Below are positions 50,176-59,141 of a DNA stretch of 64,000 nt, piece after piece. The stretch is from assembly GCF_002159705.1 (NCBI RefSeq), contig NZ_NFJD01000003.1:124001-188000 (forward strand), written 5' to 3'. Source of the stretch: Elusimicrobium sp. An273 (GTDB lineage Bacteria; Elusimicrobiota; Elusimicrobia; Elusimicrobiales; Elusimicrobiaceae). Position 1 is the first letter of the stretch. Each line of letters starts with the position of its first letter. Position numbers and translations under genes: made by a program. The notes under the pieces are model-generated. The model was not told where the DNA came from. It searched no databases and was given only the letters and a program-made list of their open reading frames with translations.

Positions 50176-52527
50176 CTACAGCCAAGCCGCCGCCCCTTTT
50201 AAATCCTGTACATAAGCGCATACGGCGGCGAACAGGTGTTCCCCGTCCAGCCCGGCTTCGGCATATACTTTTTCCGCCGAGGCGCTTGCCAAGAATCTGC
50301 CGTCCCGATGCGGGTACAGCGTATGCCTGCGCCCCGCCAGGCTGTTTATCCAACAGTCCAGCGTGGGCAGGGTAAAATCGGTAATTCCCATCGCCGTTTG
50401 GAACAACTGCGGCGGCAGGATTTTGTTTTGCTCTTCCTGCGGCAGGGCTTCAAACAGTTCCCGGCTGGTGATATACAACACATTTACGTCCGGGCCTTCT
50501 TTGTTCAGCCTGGGCAGCAATTTTTCCACCACAATGCGTCCCACGCCGGCCCCCTGCACCAATACCGTGCCTTCGGCTGTGCCTTTTGCACGGCGCAAAT
50601 AATAGACGCCGTTTACGGCCTTTGCCGCCGGCTCAGCCCCTAAAGCCGCACGATCCATAAACTTATATGACGGACGCACCACAAACGGGGCAAACACCGC
50701 CGGGCGCATGGACAAGGCTTTCACCGTAAGCGGCCAAATTTCGTCCACCTCCAAAGGCGTAATGGTAATGCACGATCCTTTGGGGAAGTTGTCCTGCAGC
50801 AGCTGCAGCGCCTGCGGGTCGGCATGCGTCGGGCCGTCCTCGCCGGTGGGCAGGCTGGCGTGCCCGTTAAACATAATAAACGTGTTCGGGTCGGCCCCGG
50901 CCTCGCGCGCGGCCTGAACGCCAATGGCGTGCAAGCGGGCGGCCACGTGTTCAAACGCCAAAAACGCCCCGTAAGAGGACGCCACGCCCACGTGTTTGCC
51001 AAAGGCGGAAATCCCCGTGCACAGGGCGGCCATGCCGTCTTCGCAAATGCCGCCGGCCGAAAGACGGCGGGAAAGCGGGTTGGAGAGCGTATTAAAATTT
51101 CCCGCCGGGAAATCTTTGGAAATTTCCGCCGCGCCGGTAGAGCCGTACAAATCGGCCGAAGCGGTTAAAATCGTGCCGTTGGTCTGTTTGTTTAAATAGG
51201 CCAGCACCTTGCCCAGCACGCCGCGGGTGGTGTAGGACGCGCCGACTTCAAACACAAACTCGGCAGGCACCTGCTCGGGCGAAAAGCGGCGGTACAGGTC
51301 TTTGCTGTTGCCCAGCCCCGCGCGCACGGTGCGGGCGTGAGCCGCCAGACGGGCGGACGCTTCCTGCAGGCACGCAGCGGCATAAGCGGCGGTTTGTTTG
51401 TCCGCCTCCAGCGCTTGGCGCACCGTCAGCAACGAGTTCCAATAGTATTTTTCAATGTTTTCGGCCGTCTTGTCTCCTTCAAAACGCGGGAAAGACACGC
51501 CAAACGTTTTTTCAAATTCCGCGAGGGATTGGTAAAATCCTTCCGAGGCAAATTTATGCCCCGAACCGTGGGAGGCTTTTCCTTCAATGCCGTAATGCCA
51601 CCCTTTCACCGTGCGGTACACGATAGCCGTCGGCTGGTGGTTGGAAAGTTCCGCCGCCAGCTGGTGGGCGATATGAATTTGGTTAAAATCGTGCCCGTTG
51701 GGAACGCGGATGACGTTGAAATCGTGCATATAGAAAAATTCCATCGGGTTCCACTGCACGTAATCGCCCGGGTGTTCCCCGTCCGCCGTGACGCGTTCGC
51801 TTTCAATGGAAGCTTCGTTCCAATCAATATGGAACACGGCATTTTTAAGCTGGGCCGTAGCCGCCATGGCGGCCGCTTCGCTTACGCGGCCGGCGGTCAT
51901 TCCGCCTTCGCCCTCTACAATATGCACTTGGGGGCAATTTTCGCCATAGGCGTCCGCCGCCGCCAACGCCAGCCCCACGGCCGAACCGTCCCCGACGCCG
52001 CTGGCGCCGGTGCTGGTGCGCACAAAAGGCACCAAGGGCTCCGGATGGCCGCCCAAAGCTTTTACATGGAATTTTTTAAATAAAGGAGTGCCTTGCACGG
52101 TGTTGTGGCGGAACCCCAGCAGGTCTTCCAGCCGGAGCTGGTGTTTTTCGTCCTGCGCCAAAAGCTGCGGCGCGGCAATGCGCGCGCATTCGTTGCGAAG
52201 CGCCCACAGCGCATACAGGCCCAACGCTTTATGCCCGGCCGCATAGGAAATGATATCGGCCTCGTCCTGCAGCGGATGGGCTAAGTCGTAAGCCATATCC
52301 TTATATAACAAATGCTCCACAAACCGCCCGCTGGAAATGCTTCCGCCCGGGTGGCCCGAAGTGGGCACATAGTTATACAATAGCGATACCAACGCCCGGT
52401 ATACGGTGTCCAGCCGTTCCAAGCCGGCGGCATCTTCTTTGGAAATCTGATACTTGGGATTATCTAAATAATCGGTAACGTCTACAAAAACGCCTCTTTT
52501 CTTGCCCCATTCAAATGTTCGGCTCAT
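50176..52527 (-). CDS. transketolase-like thiamine diphosphate enzyme
   Basis: A 783-residue protein, longer than usual transketolase (about 660). The N-terminal half keeps SGHPGGSISSG and a ThDP motif GEGGMTAGRVSEAAA ending IDWNEAS, with Glu in place of the usual Asp of GDG. The pyrimidine-binding half has NGHASLPTGEDGPTHADPQ, and a C-terminal domain follows. The overall plan is transketolase, but the sequence is divergent, so the ketol donor may differ. It is flanked by an M42 peptidase and a PPC-domain gene, not by pentose phosphate genes. The Shine-Dalgarno is AGGAAA. Confidence 0.8.
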   Translation of the reverse strand: MSRTFEWGKKRGVFVDVTDYLDNPKYQISKEDAAGLERLDTVYRALVSLLYNYVPTSGHPGGSISSGRFVEHLLYKDMAYDLAHPLQDEADIISYAAGHKALGLYALWALRNECARIAAPQLLAQDEKHQLRLEDLLGFRHNTVQGTPLFKKFHVKALGGHPEPLVPFVRTSTGASGVGDGSAVGLALAAADAYGENCPQVHIVEGEGGMTAGRVSEAAAMAATAQLKNAVFHIDWNEASIESERVTADGEHPGDYVQWNPMEFFYMHDFNVIRVPNGHDFNQIHIAHQLAAELSNHQPTAIVYRTVKGWHYGIEGKASHGSGHKFASEGFYQSLAEFEKTFGVSFPRFEGDKTAENIEKYYWNSLLTVRQALEADKQTAAYAAACLQEASARLAAHARTVRAGLGNSKDLYRRFSPEQVPAEFVFEVGASYTTRGVLGKVLAYLNKQTNGTILTASADLYGSTGAAEISKDFPAGNFNTLSNPLSRRLSAGGICEDGMAALCTGISAFGKHVGVASSYGAFLAFEHVAARLHAIGVQAAREAGADPNTFIMFNGHASLPTGEDGPTHADPQALQLLQDNFPKGSCITITPLEVDEIWPLTVKALSMRPAVFAPFVVRPSYKFMDRAALGAEPAAKAVNGVYYLRRAKGTAEGTVLVQGAGVGRIVVEKLLPRLNKEGPDVNVLYITSRELFEALPQEEQNKILPPQLFQTAMGITDFTLPTLDCWINSLAGRRHTLYPHRDGRFLASASAEKVYAEAGLDGEHLFAAVCAYVQDLKGAAAWL

Positions 52528-52542
52528 AATTTTTTCCTATGG

Positions 52543-53592
52543 TTATAAAGTAACTTCTTTGATTCCGTTTTGCGCCGCAAGATACGCCAAACGGAAAGTA
52601 TTTCCGACATCAAATTTGCTGACGATTTCCACATTGGAGTGGATGTTGCGCGTGGGAATAGAAAGCCCGCAGGTGGGAATACCGGTTTTAGACTGGTGCA
52701 CGGCTCCGGCGTCGTTGCCGCCGCGCGGCGCAATGCGGATTTGGCGGCGGATGGTGTATTCGTCGCACAACGCTTTAAGCGCGTTAAACAAGCGCTCCGG
52801 CGTAATGGTGCGCGCATCCAACGCCGTAATTCCTACCCCCTGCCCCAAGGCGCAAATATAATCCTGCGGCGCGCATCCGGGAATATCGGCCGCGCCCGTG
52901 GTGTCTATACACAGGGCCACATCCGCCTCAATTCCAAACGCCGCCGTAGCCGCCCCGCGCAGGCCTACTTCTTCCTGCACCGTAAACACGGCATACACAT
53001 TGTAAAAAGGGTTCTTCAGCGCCTTCAGCACTTCCGCCAACACAAATACGCCGGCGCGGTTATCCAAAGCTTTGGCGCAAATTAAGCCGTTTCCAAATTC
53101 TTCATACGTTCTGTCCAATACGGCAAAATCTCCGATTTCCACCCGTTTTTTAACCTCTTCGCCGCTCAACCCCATATCTATGCAGAGGTCTTTCACGCCC
53201 ACCGCTTTGGCACGATCCGCCTCGGTGGTAATATGGGCGGGTTTTGTGCCGATGACCCCTAAAAAAGAGCCCTTTTTGGTATGCACGCGCACCCGCTGCG
53301 CAAGCAGCGTGCGGGGGTCAATGCCCCCCACGGTTACAAAGCGCAAAAAGCCGCGTTCGTCAATATGGTGAATCATGAGTCCCACTTCATCCATATGGGC
53401 GCATAAAAGCAGATTTTTATCGGAAGTGCCTTTTTTAAAAAAGATGAGGTTTCCCATTACGTCCGTGCGTACATCATCGGCGTAGGGGGATAAAAGGTCT
53501 TTTAAGTAGCTGCGGACTGCGCTTTCGCGGCCGGATATACCCGGCAGTTCGGTTAACGTTTTAAGAATAGAAAAATCTAATTTTTGCTCCAT
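52543..53592 (-). CDS. M42 family metallo-aminopeptidase
   Basis: A 349-residue dinuclear aminopeptidase of the FrvX/TET type. Metal and catalytic motifs are LLCAHMDEVGLMI, CAKALDNRAGVF, VQEEVGLRGA and CIDTTGAAD, with GGNDAGAVHQSKTGIPTCGLSIP near the end. Members form tetrahedral dodecamers and trim peptides in the cytoplasm. I use the ATG at 53592 with GTGAG at 5 nt; a GTG at 53601 is an alternative. It adds to the many peptidases here, in line with peptide fermentation. Confidence 0.93.
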   Translation of the reverse strand: MEQKLDFSILKTLTELPGISGRESAVRSYLKDLLSPYADDVRTDVMGNLIFFKKGTSDKNLLLCAHMDEVGLMIHHIDERGFLRFVTVGGIDPRTLLAQRVRVHTKKGSFLGVIGTKPAHITTEADRAKAVGVKDLCIDMGLSGEEVKKRVEIGDFAVLDRTYEEFGNGLICAKALDNRAGVFVLAEVLKALKNPFYNVYAVFTVQEEVGLRGAATAAFGIEADVALCIDTTGAADIPGCAPQDYICALGQGVGITALDARTITPERLFNALKALCDEYTIRRQIRIAPRGGNDAGAVHQSKTGIPTCGLSIPTRNIHSNVEIVSKFDVGNTFRLAYLAAQNGIKEVTL

Positions 53593-53664
53593 TTTGCTCA
53601 CTTTCTGACAGTTAAGGTATTTACATTATACTCACAAAGGCCTTTTTTTGCAAGCAATTTCCGT

Positions 53665-53706
53665 CGTATGTTCGGACGCGCGCGCGGGCGCGCTCTTTAA
53701 CATACG
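53665..53706. repeat. GC-rich inverted repeat between divergent genes
   Basis: CGTATGTT (53665-53672) and AACATACG (53699-53706) are exact reverse complements that enclose a 26-nt GCGCGC-rich core which can itself pair. It lies between the M42 peptidase and fba promoters, so it could be a cruciform or a regulator site. Confidence 0.55.
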
Positions 53707-53844
53707 GCACCGGTGGCCGGCCGCAGAGCAAACACCGGCTGGTGTTCCCCCCTCTCAGCCCTCCGCGCGCCTGGCGCCCGCGCCACAGAGCGGAAAAAAA
53801 TTGTAGAATATCTAGGACAGAAATTTTTTTTAGGAGGCAGTTCA

Positions 53845-54822
53845 ATGACCGTTTCTTATAAAGATCTGGGCTTGGTTAACACCCGCCAGATGTTCAAAGA
53901 CGCTATGGCCGGCGGTTACGCCATTCCGGCTTACAACTTTAACAATATGGAACAGCTGCAAGCTATCGTTACCGCCTGCGTACAAACCGGTTCCCCGGTA
54001 ATCTTGCAAGTTTCCAAAGGCGCCCGGCAATATGCCAACGCCACGCTCTTGCGCTGGATGGCCCGCGGTGCGGTGGAAATGATGAAAGAAATCGGCAAGC
54101 CGGTACCGCTGTGCTTGCACTTGGATCACGGCGATTCCTTTGAACTGTGCAAAGACTGCATTGACAACGGTTTCTCTTCCGTAATGATTGACGGCTCCCA
54201 CCTGCCGTATGAAGAAAACGTGGCCTTGACCAAAAAAGTAGTGGACTATGCCCACCAGCACGACGTAACCGTAGAAGGCGAACTGGGCGTTTTGGCCGGG
54301 ATTGAAGATGAAGTCTCCGCCGAACACCACACCTACACCGATCCGGCCCAAGTGGAAGATTTCGTAAAACGCACGGGCGTGGATTCTTTGGCCATTTCCA
54401 TCGGCACTTCTCACGGCGCGTACAAATTCAAAGTAAAACCCGGCGAAAAACTGCCCGAACTGCGCTTTGATATTTTGGAAGAAGTTTCCAAACGTCTGCC
54501 CGGTTTCCCGATTGTATTGCACGGTTCTTCCAGCGTTCCGCAATGGGCCGTCAAACAAATCAACGAATACGGCGGCAAATTGGAAGATACGGCCGGCATT
54601 CCGGAAGAACAGCTGCGCAAAGCTGCCAAATCCGCCGTGTGCAAAATCAATGTGGACTCGGACGGCCGCCTTGTGATGACCGCCACCATCCGCAAAATTT
54701 TCGCCACCAAACCCAGCGAATTTGACCCGCGCAAATACCTGGGCCCGGCCCGCGAAGAACTTATTAAGATGTATGCCGAAAAGAACGAAAACGTATTCGG
54801 TTCCGCCGGCAGAGTCAAATAA
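53845..54822 (+). CDS. fba: class II fructose-bisphosphate aldolase
   Basis: A 325-residue zinc-dependent aldolase that splits fructose 1,6-bisphosphate. Zinc ligands are in LHLDHGDSFE and GTSHGAYK, and VLHGSSSVP holds the third His. VMIDGSHLPYEENVALTKKVV and VEGELGVLAG are diagnostic. The ATG at 53845 follows TTAGGAGGCAG. TAGAAT at 53804-53809 may be its -10. It links Leloir output to lower glycolysis. A strong terminator follows. Confidence 0.96.
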   Translation: MTVSYKDLGLVNTRQMFKDAMAGGYAIPAYNFNNMEQLQAIVTACVQTGSPVILQVSKGARQYANATLLRWMARGAVEMMKEIGKPVPLCLHLDHGDSFELCKDCIDNGFSSVMIDGSHLPYEENVALTKKVVDYAHQHDVTVEGELGVLAGIEDEVSAEHHTYTDPAQVEDFVKRTGVDSLAISIGTSHGAYKFKVKPGEKLPELRFDILEEVSKRLPGFPIVLHGSSSVPQWAVKQINEYGGKLEDTAGIPEEQLRKAAKSAVCKINVDSDGRLVMTATIRKIFATKPSEFDPRKYLGPAREELIKMYAEKNENVFGSAGRVK

Positions 54823-54842
54823 GTAAATTCATTCGGCTTTAC

Positions 54843-54873
54843 ATACCCCGCTTGCACAAGCGGGGTATTTTTT
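54843..54873 (+). terminator. intrinsic terminator of fba
   Basis: ATACCCCGCTTG / CAAGCGGGGTAT stem followed by a T tract. Confidence 0.92.
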
Positions 54874-54906
54874 ATCCTTTTTTCGTTTGCTTTTGGGTTG
54901 GAAAAC

Positions 54907-54941
54907 AAAAAAGCCGCGGGATATACAACACCCGCGGCTTT
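54907..54941 (-). terminator. intrinsic terminator of hydF
   Basis: AAAGCCGCGGG / CCCGCGGCTTT stem with an A run on the plus strand, 17 bp past the hydF stop. Confidence 0.9.
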
Positions 54942-54957
54942 AGAACGGTTGGAAAAG

Positions 54958-56136
54958 TTAAATTCCTTTTTTGCGGAAGATTTCCGTTACCCGCTCAAAA
55001 ATGCCGTTGCAATAGGCAATCGTCAGCCCATAGTTGGAAAGAGGGACTTTCTTCTCTTTCAAAATTTCCAGCCGCCGCATAATCTGCGTGCGCGTTACCA
55101 TACATCCGCCGCATTGAACGGCCAGTTTGTATTTTTCGGCATCGGCGGGAATGGGATCTAAATTGGCTACCACGTCAAATTCCAATTTTTTGCCGGTATA
55201 CTTGCGAAGCAGGTTGGGGATTTTTACCCGTCCGATATCGTCGCATTTATTAACGCTGTGGGAGCAGGACTCCAAAATCAGCACCCGGTCGCCGTCTTGC
55301 AGGCGGTCGATGGCGTGCGTGCCGCGCAGGAAAGCGTCAAAATCGCCTTTTAAGCGTGAGAACAGAATGCTAAAGCTCGTCAGCGCAATCGTGGGCGGAA
55401 CCACCGTTTTGACGTAACCAAACGCCTGCGAATCCGTAACCACCAGTTTGGGCGTATGGGTTTGCAGGTATTTCCGCAGTTCCGTGTCCTTTAAACACAC
55501 CGCCACGGCCCCGATATCCAACAGGTTGCGAATGGTTTGCACCTGCGGCAAAATCAGGCGGCCTTCGGGGGCGGAAGCGTCAATCGGAATCACCAGCACC
55601 ACTTCTTCCCCCGCCTTTACAAAATCGTCCAAAATGACATCTTGCGAATAAGAACTTTTGGGCAGATGTTTTTTAATCATCTCCAACAGCCGCGGCAAGA
55701 GGGCCGGGCTTTTGCAGGAGAAATCCACCACATCCGCACCTTTGATTTCCACATTCAGCTTTTGCAAATCGCTTTTATTGTGCACAAAGAAGAACGGCAC
55801 TTTGCGCGCCACGCAGGTTTCCATCAACGTTTGGTCGTAAGAATCAAATTGGTCTGCAAACACCAAAATGGCCAAATCCACCTGATCCAACGCTTCGTTG
55901 GTGCGTTCCACCCGCTGGGTGCCCAGGGCGGAAGTATCGTCTATTCCGGGGGTATCCAATACAGTTACGGGGCCGACGCCTAAAATTTCAATAATTTTTT
56001 TCACGGGATCGGTAGTCGTACCCGGATGATCCGCCACGACGGAAACTTGCTGCCCGGTCAAGGCGTTGATGAGCGAGCTCTTGCCCACGTTCATTTTTCC
56101 AAAAATGCCGATATGCGGCCGATTGAGTTTTACCAT
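54958..56136 (-). CDS. hydF: [FeFe] hydrogenase maturation GTPase HydF
   Basis: A 392-residue scaffold protein that assembles the diiron subcluster and passes it to the hydrogenase. It has an N-terminal GTPase domain with GKMNVGKSSL, the switch region around HPGTTTDPV, DTPGIDD and NKSD. A dimerisation domain follows, and a C-terminal Fe-S domain has CSHSVNKCDD and QCGGCM as the cluster ligands. The ATG is 6 nt after TATAAT with no Shine-Dalgarno. With HydG it implies an [FeFe] hydrogenase elsewhere. Confidence 0.95.
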   Translation of the reverse strand: MVKLNRPHIGIFGKMNVGKSSLINALTGQQVSVVADHPGTTTDPVKKIIEILGVGPVTVLDTPGIDDTSALGTQRVERTNEALDQVDLAILVFADQFDSYDQTLMETCVARKVPFFFVHNKSDLQKLNVEIKGADVVDFSCKSPALLPRLLEMIKKHLPKSSYSQDVILDDFVKAGEEVVLVIPIDASAPEGRLILPQVQTIRNLLDIGAVAVCLKDTELRKYLQTHTPKLVVTDSQAFGYVKTVVPPTIALTSFSILFSRLKGDFDAFLRGTHAIDRLQDGDRVLILESCSHSVNKCDDIGRVKIPNLLRKYTGKKLEFDVVANLDPIPADAEKYKLAVQCGGCMVTRTQIMRRLEILKEKKVPLSNYGLTIAYCNGIFERVTEIFRKKGI

Positions 56137-56142
56137 ACCCTA

Positions 56143-56148
56143 ATTATA
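56143..56148 (-). promoter_or_regulatory. -10 box of hydF, predicted leaderless
   Basis: TATAAT on the minus strand ends 6 nt before the hydF ATG at 56136. The intervening TAGGGT is too close to act as a Shine-Dalgarno. Confidence 0.5.
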
Positions 56149-56255
56149 TATAATAAAAAGCTGCTCCCCAACCGACCGGTGCCTTGGCACCCGCACAGAG
56201 CATAGCAATAAGGTATAATAAAGAAAAGTCCGTATCATAAAGAGGATTCTCCCAT

Positions 56256-57266
56256 ATGAACAAATTTGACGCTTATTTAAAAGAACGTGCCAAATTAGTA
56301 GAAAAGAATTTATCCAAGTATATTTCCAAAATAGACAATTCGCCCAAAATTTTAACCGACGCCATGGATTACTCGCTCCAAGCCGGCGGCAAACGCGTGC
56401 GCCCCATTTTGCTGATGGCCACCGCGGAAGCCTTCGGCAAAAAAGCGGCCGACGTCATGCCCGCCGCCTGCGCCGTGGAAATGCTGCACACCTATTCTTT
56501 AATTCACGACGATTTGCCCTCTATGGACAACGACTCCCTGCGCCGCGGCAAACCCACCAACCACAAAGTCTTTGGCGAGGATTTGGCCCTGCTGGCGGGC
56601 GATGCGCTGTTAACCTACGTGTTTGAAGTGTTTGCCCAGAACGGCAAAGTAAAAGCGATCGGGGCCGAAAACACCCTTAACGCGCTCTTGCATTTTGCCA
56701 ACTGCGCCGGCGCCAGCGGCATGGTGGGCGGCCAAGTGGCCGACGTATACGCCGAAGGCATGGGCCGCAGCGACGCCCACAGCTTCCGCGCCGACAAGCT
56801 GCGCCAAAACTCCAAACCTCTGGCCGACAAAACCCTCCACTATTTTATGCTGCCGGCCCGCATCAAAGAAACCACCCCGGAAACCATTTTAAATTACATT
56901 CACGCCAATAAAACCGGTGCACTCATCCGCGGCAGCGTGGAATCGGGCGCGCTGTTGGCGGGCGCCAGCGGGAAAGATTTGACGTTAATTAAAAAATACG
57001 CCAACTGCATTGGCCTGGTCTTCCAAATTGTAGACGACATTTTAGACGTTACCGCCAGCGCCAAACAATTGGGCAAATCCAACAGCGACGCCGAAAACGG
57101 CAAACTGACCTTCGTCAGCCTCTACGGGCTGGAAGGCAGCCGCAAACACGCCCAACTGCTGATTGCCAACGCCCAAAAAGCGTTGGACGCGCTGAAAAAC
57201 GTCAAAAAGAAAAATCTCTGGCCCCTGTATGAAATGGCCGAATTTTTTAAAACCAGAACTTATTAA
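56256..57266 (+). CDS. ispA: polyprenyl (farnesyl/geranylgeranyl) diphosphate synthase
   Basis: A 336-residue all-alpha prenyltransferase that condenses dimethylallyl or longer diphosphates with isopentenyl diphosphate. The first Asp-rich motif is DDLPSMDND and the second DDILD, with GGKRVRP before the first. The residue pattern before the first motif (HTYSLIH) is of the farnesyl/geranylgeranyl class; product length cannot be decided. AGAGGA precedes the ATG. It starts the operon ispA-dxs-LOG, a common pairing. Confidence 0.93.
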   Translation: MNKFDAYLKERAKLVEKNLSKYISKIDNSPKILTDAMDYSLQAGGKRVRPILLMATAEAFGKKAADVMPAACAVEMLHTYSLIHDDLPSMDNDSLRRGKPTNHKVFGEDLALLAGDALLTYVFEVFAQNGKVKAIGAENTLNALLHFANCAGASGMVGGQVADVYAEGMGRSDAHSFRADKLRQNSKPLADKTLHYFMLPARIKETTPETILNYIHANKTGALIRGSVESGALLAGASGKDLTLIKKYANCIGLVFQIVDDILDVTASAKQLGKSNSDAENGKLTFVSLYGLEGSRKHAQLLIANAQKALDALKNVKKKNLWPLYEMAEFFKTRTY

Positions 57267-57278
57267 GAAGGATTGCCT

Positions 57279-59135
57279 ATGAAAGTACTCCCCAGTATCC
57301 AGAGCCCGAAAGATCTTCGCCTCATCAAAAAAGAACTGTTGCCCACGTTATGCGAAGAGCTGCGCTCCGTGATTATTGACACCGCCAGCAAAAACGGCGG
57401 CCATTTGGGCTCCAGCTTGGGCGCCGTAGAAATTATTACGGCTTTGCACTACGTGTTTAACACGCCCGAAGATAAAATCGTGTTTGATACGGGGCACCAA
57501 GCTTACGCTCACAAGCTCTTAACCGGGCGGCAAAAAGAATTTCACACCATTCGCACCCAAAAGGGTCTCAGCGGGTTTCCAAAACGCTGTGAAAGCCCGT
57601 ACGATACCTTTGGGGTAGGGCACGCCTCCACCGCTATTTCCGCCGCGCTGGGCATGGCCATTGCGCGCGACCAGAAAAAAGAAAAAAACAAAGTCATCGC
57701 CGTCGTGGGGGACGGCTGCCTTACCGGCGGCATGGCCTATGAAGCCATGCAAAACGCCGGGCTGTTGCGCTCGGACTTGCTGGTTATTTTAAACGACAAC
57801 CAGATGTTTATTTCCAAACGCGTCGGCGCCTTGGGCAAGGCCTTAACCAAACTGCTGACCACCAAATACGTCCAACTGGCGGAAGAAAAAGCTTCCAACT
57901 TTTTAAAACGCTTTGACGAACTGGGCAACAACGCCGCCAAACTGGCCAAGCGGGCGCGCTCCATTTTGTTCCCGGGCACCTTGTTTGAAGAAATGGGCTT
58001 CCGCTATTTCGGCCCGGTAAACGGAAACGATATTAACGAAATGATTGAAGTGCTGGAAAGCGTCAAAGACGTAAAAGGCCCGGTGATGCTGCACGTCGTC
58101 ACCAAAAAAGGCAAAGGCTATAAACCGGCCGAAGAAAAACCCACCAAGTTTCACGGCGTGGGCGTGTTTGACGTAGACACCGGAGACACGATCGGCAAAT
58201 CCAACTGCATTACGTTTACGCAGGCCTTTTCCAACACGCTGGTAAAGCTGGCGGAAAAAGACCCGTCCATCACTGCCATCACGGCAGCCATGCCGGAAGG
58301 AACGGGGTTGGACGCGTTCCGCGACAAATTCCCCTCCCGCTATTTTGACGTGGGTATCGCCGAAGAACACGCCGCCACGTTTGCGGCCGGGCTGGCCGCC
58401 GGCGGGATGAAACCGGTGGTGGCGATTTATTCCACTTTTATCCAGCGCTGCTACGACCAGATTATTCACGACGTGGCCCTGCAGAAACTGCCCGTCGTAT
58501 TTGCGCTGGATCGGGCAGGCCTAGTGGGAGAAGACGGCCCCACCCACCACGGCGTATTTGATTTAAGCTTTCTGCGCGAGGTGCCGAACTTAATTGTGGC
58601 CGCCCCCGCAGATGAAAACGAACTGCAGCACCTGCTGAAAACCGCACTGGACGCTAAGGCGCCTTTCGTATTGCGCTACCCGCGCGGATCGGGCTTTGGC
58701 GTGGAGATGGACGCCGCCCCCAAACGGCTGGAAATCGGAAAAGGCGTGTGGCTTAAGAAAGGAAAAGATCTAAATATCTTGGCGATCGGAAACCGCGTTC
58801 ATCCCGCCATGCAAGCGGCCGCACTGCTGGCCGAAAAAGACATAGACTGCGGCGTAGCCAATATGCGTTTTGTGCACCCGCTGGATACGCACTTGATTGA
58901 CGAAGCGCTGAAGCTTTCCCGCCGCATCGTAACGGTGGAGGACAATATGCTGGCGGGCGGTTTCGGCTCGGCCGTGGCCGAATACGTAAGCGACAAGCAG
59001 GCCGATTTTAAATTGCTTCGCTTAGGCATCGGAGACGAATTTGTAGAACACGGCAAAGTAGCCCAACTCTATGACCAGCTGGGTCTGAACGCCGAAGAAA
59101 TGACAAAACATATTTTGAAGTGGAAAAACAAGTGA
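57279..59135 (+). CDS. dxs: 1-deoxy-D-xylulose-5-phosphate synthase
   Basis: A 618-residue ThDP enzyme, the first step of the MEP isoprenoid pathway (pyruvate plus glyceraldehyde 3-phosphate). It shows GGHLGSSLGAVEI, the ThDP motif GDGCLTGGMAYEAMQNAG ending in ILNDNQM, DVGIAEEHAATFAAG and DRAGLVGEDGPTHHG. The ATG at 57279 follows AAGGA by 6 nt; a TTG two codons earlier is less likely. It lies 12 bp after ispA. Confidence 0.96.
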   Translation: MKVLPSIQSPKDLRLIKKELLPTLCEELRSVIIDTASKNGGHLGSSLGAVEIITALHYVFNTPEDKIVFDTGHQAYAHKLLTGRQKEFHTIRTQKGLSGFPKRCESPYDTFGVGHASTAISAALGMAIARDQKKEKNKVIAVVGDGCLTGGMAYEAMQNAGLLRSDLLVILNDNQMFISKRVGALGKALTKLLTTKYVQLAEEKASNFLKRFDELGNNAAKLAKRARSILFPGTLFEEMGFRYFGPVNGNDINEMIEVLESVKDVKGPVMLHVVTKKGKGYKPAEEKPTKFHGVGVFDVDTGDTIGKSNCITFTQAFSNTLVKLAEKDPSITAITAAMPEGTGLDAFRDKFPSRYFDVGIAEEHAATFAAGLAAGGMKPVVAIYSTFIQRCYDQIIHDVALQKLPVVFALDRAGLVGEDGPTHHGVFDLSFLREVPNLIVAAPADENELQHLLKTALDAKAPFVLRYPRGSGFGVEMDAAPKRLEIGKGVWLKKGKDLNILAIGNRVHPAMQAAALLAEKDIDCGVANMRFVHPLDTHLIDEALKLSRRIVTVEDNMLAGGFGSAVAEYVSDKQADFKLLRLGIGDEFVEHGKVAQLYDQLGLNAEEMTKHILKWKNK

Positions 59136-59141
59136 GGGCTT

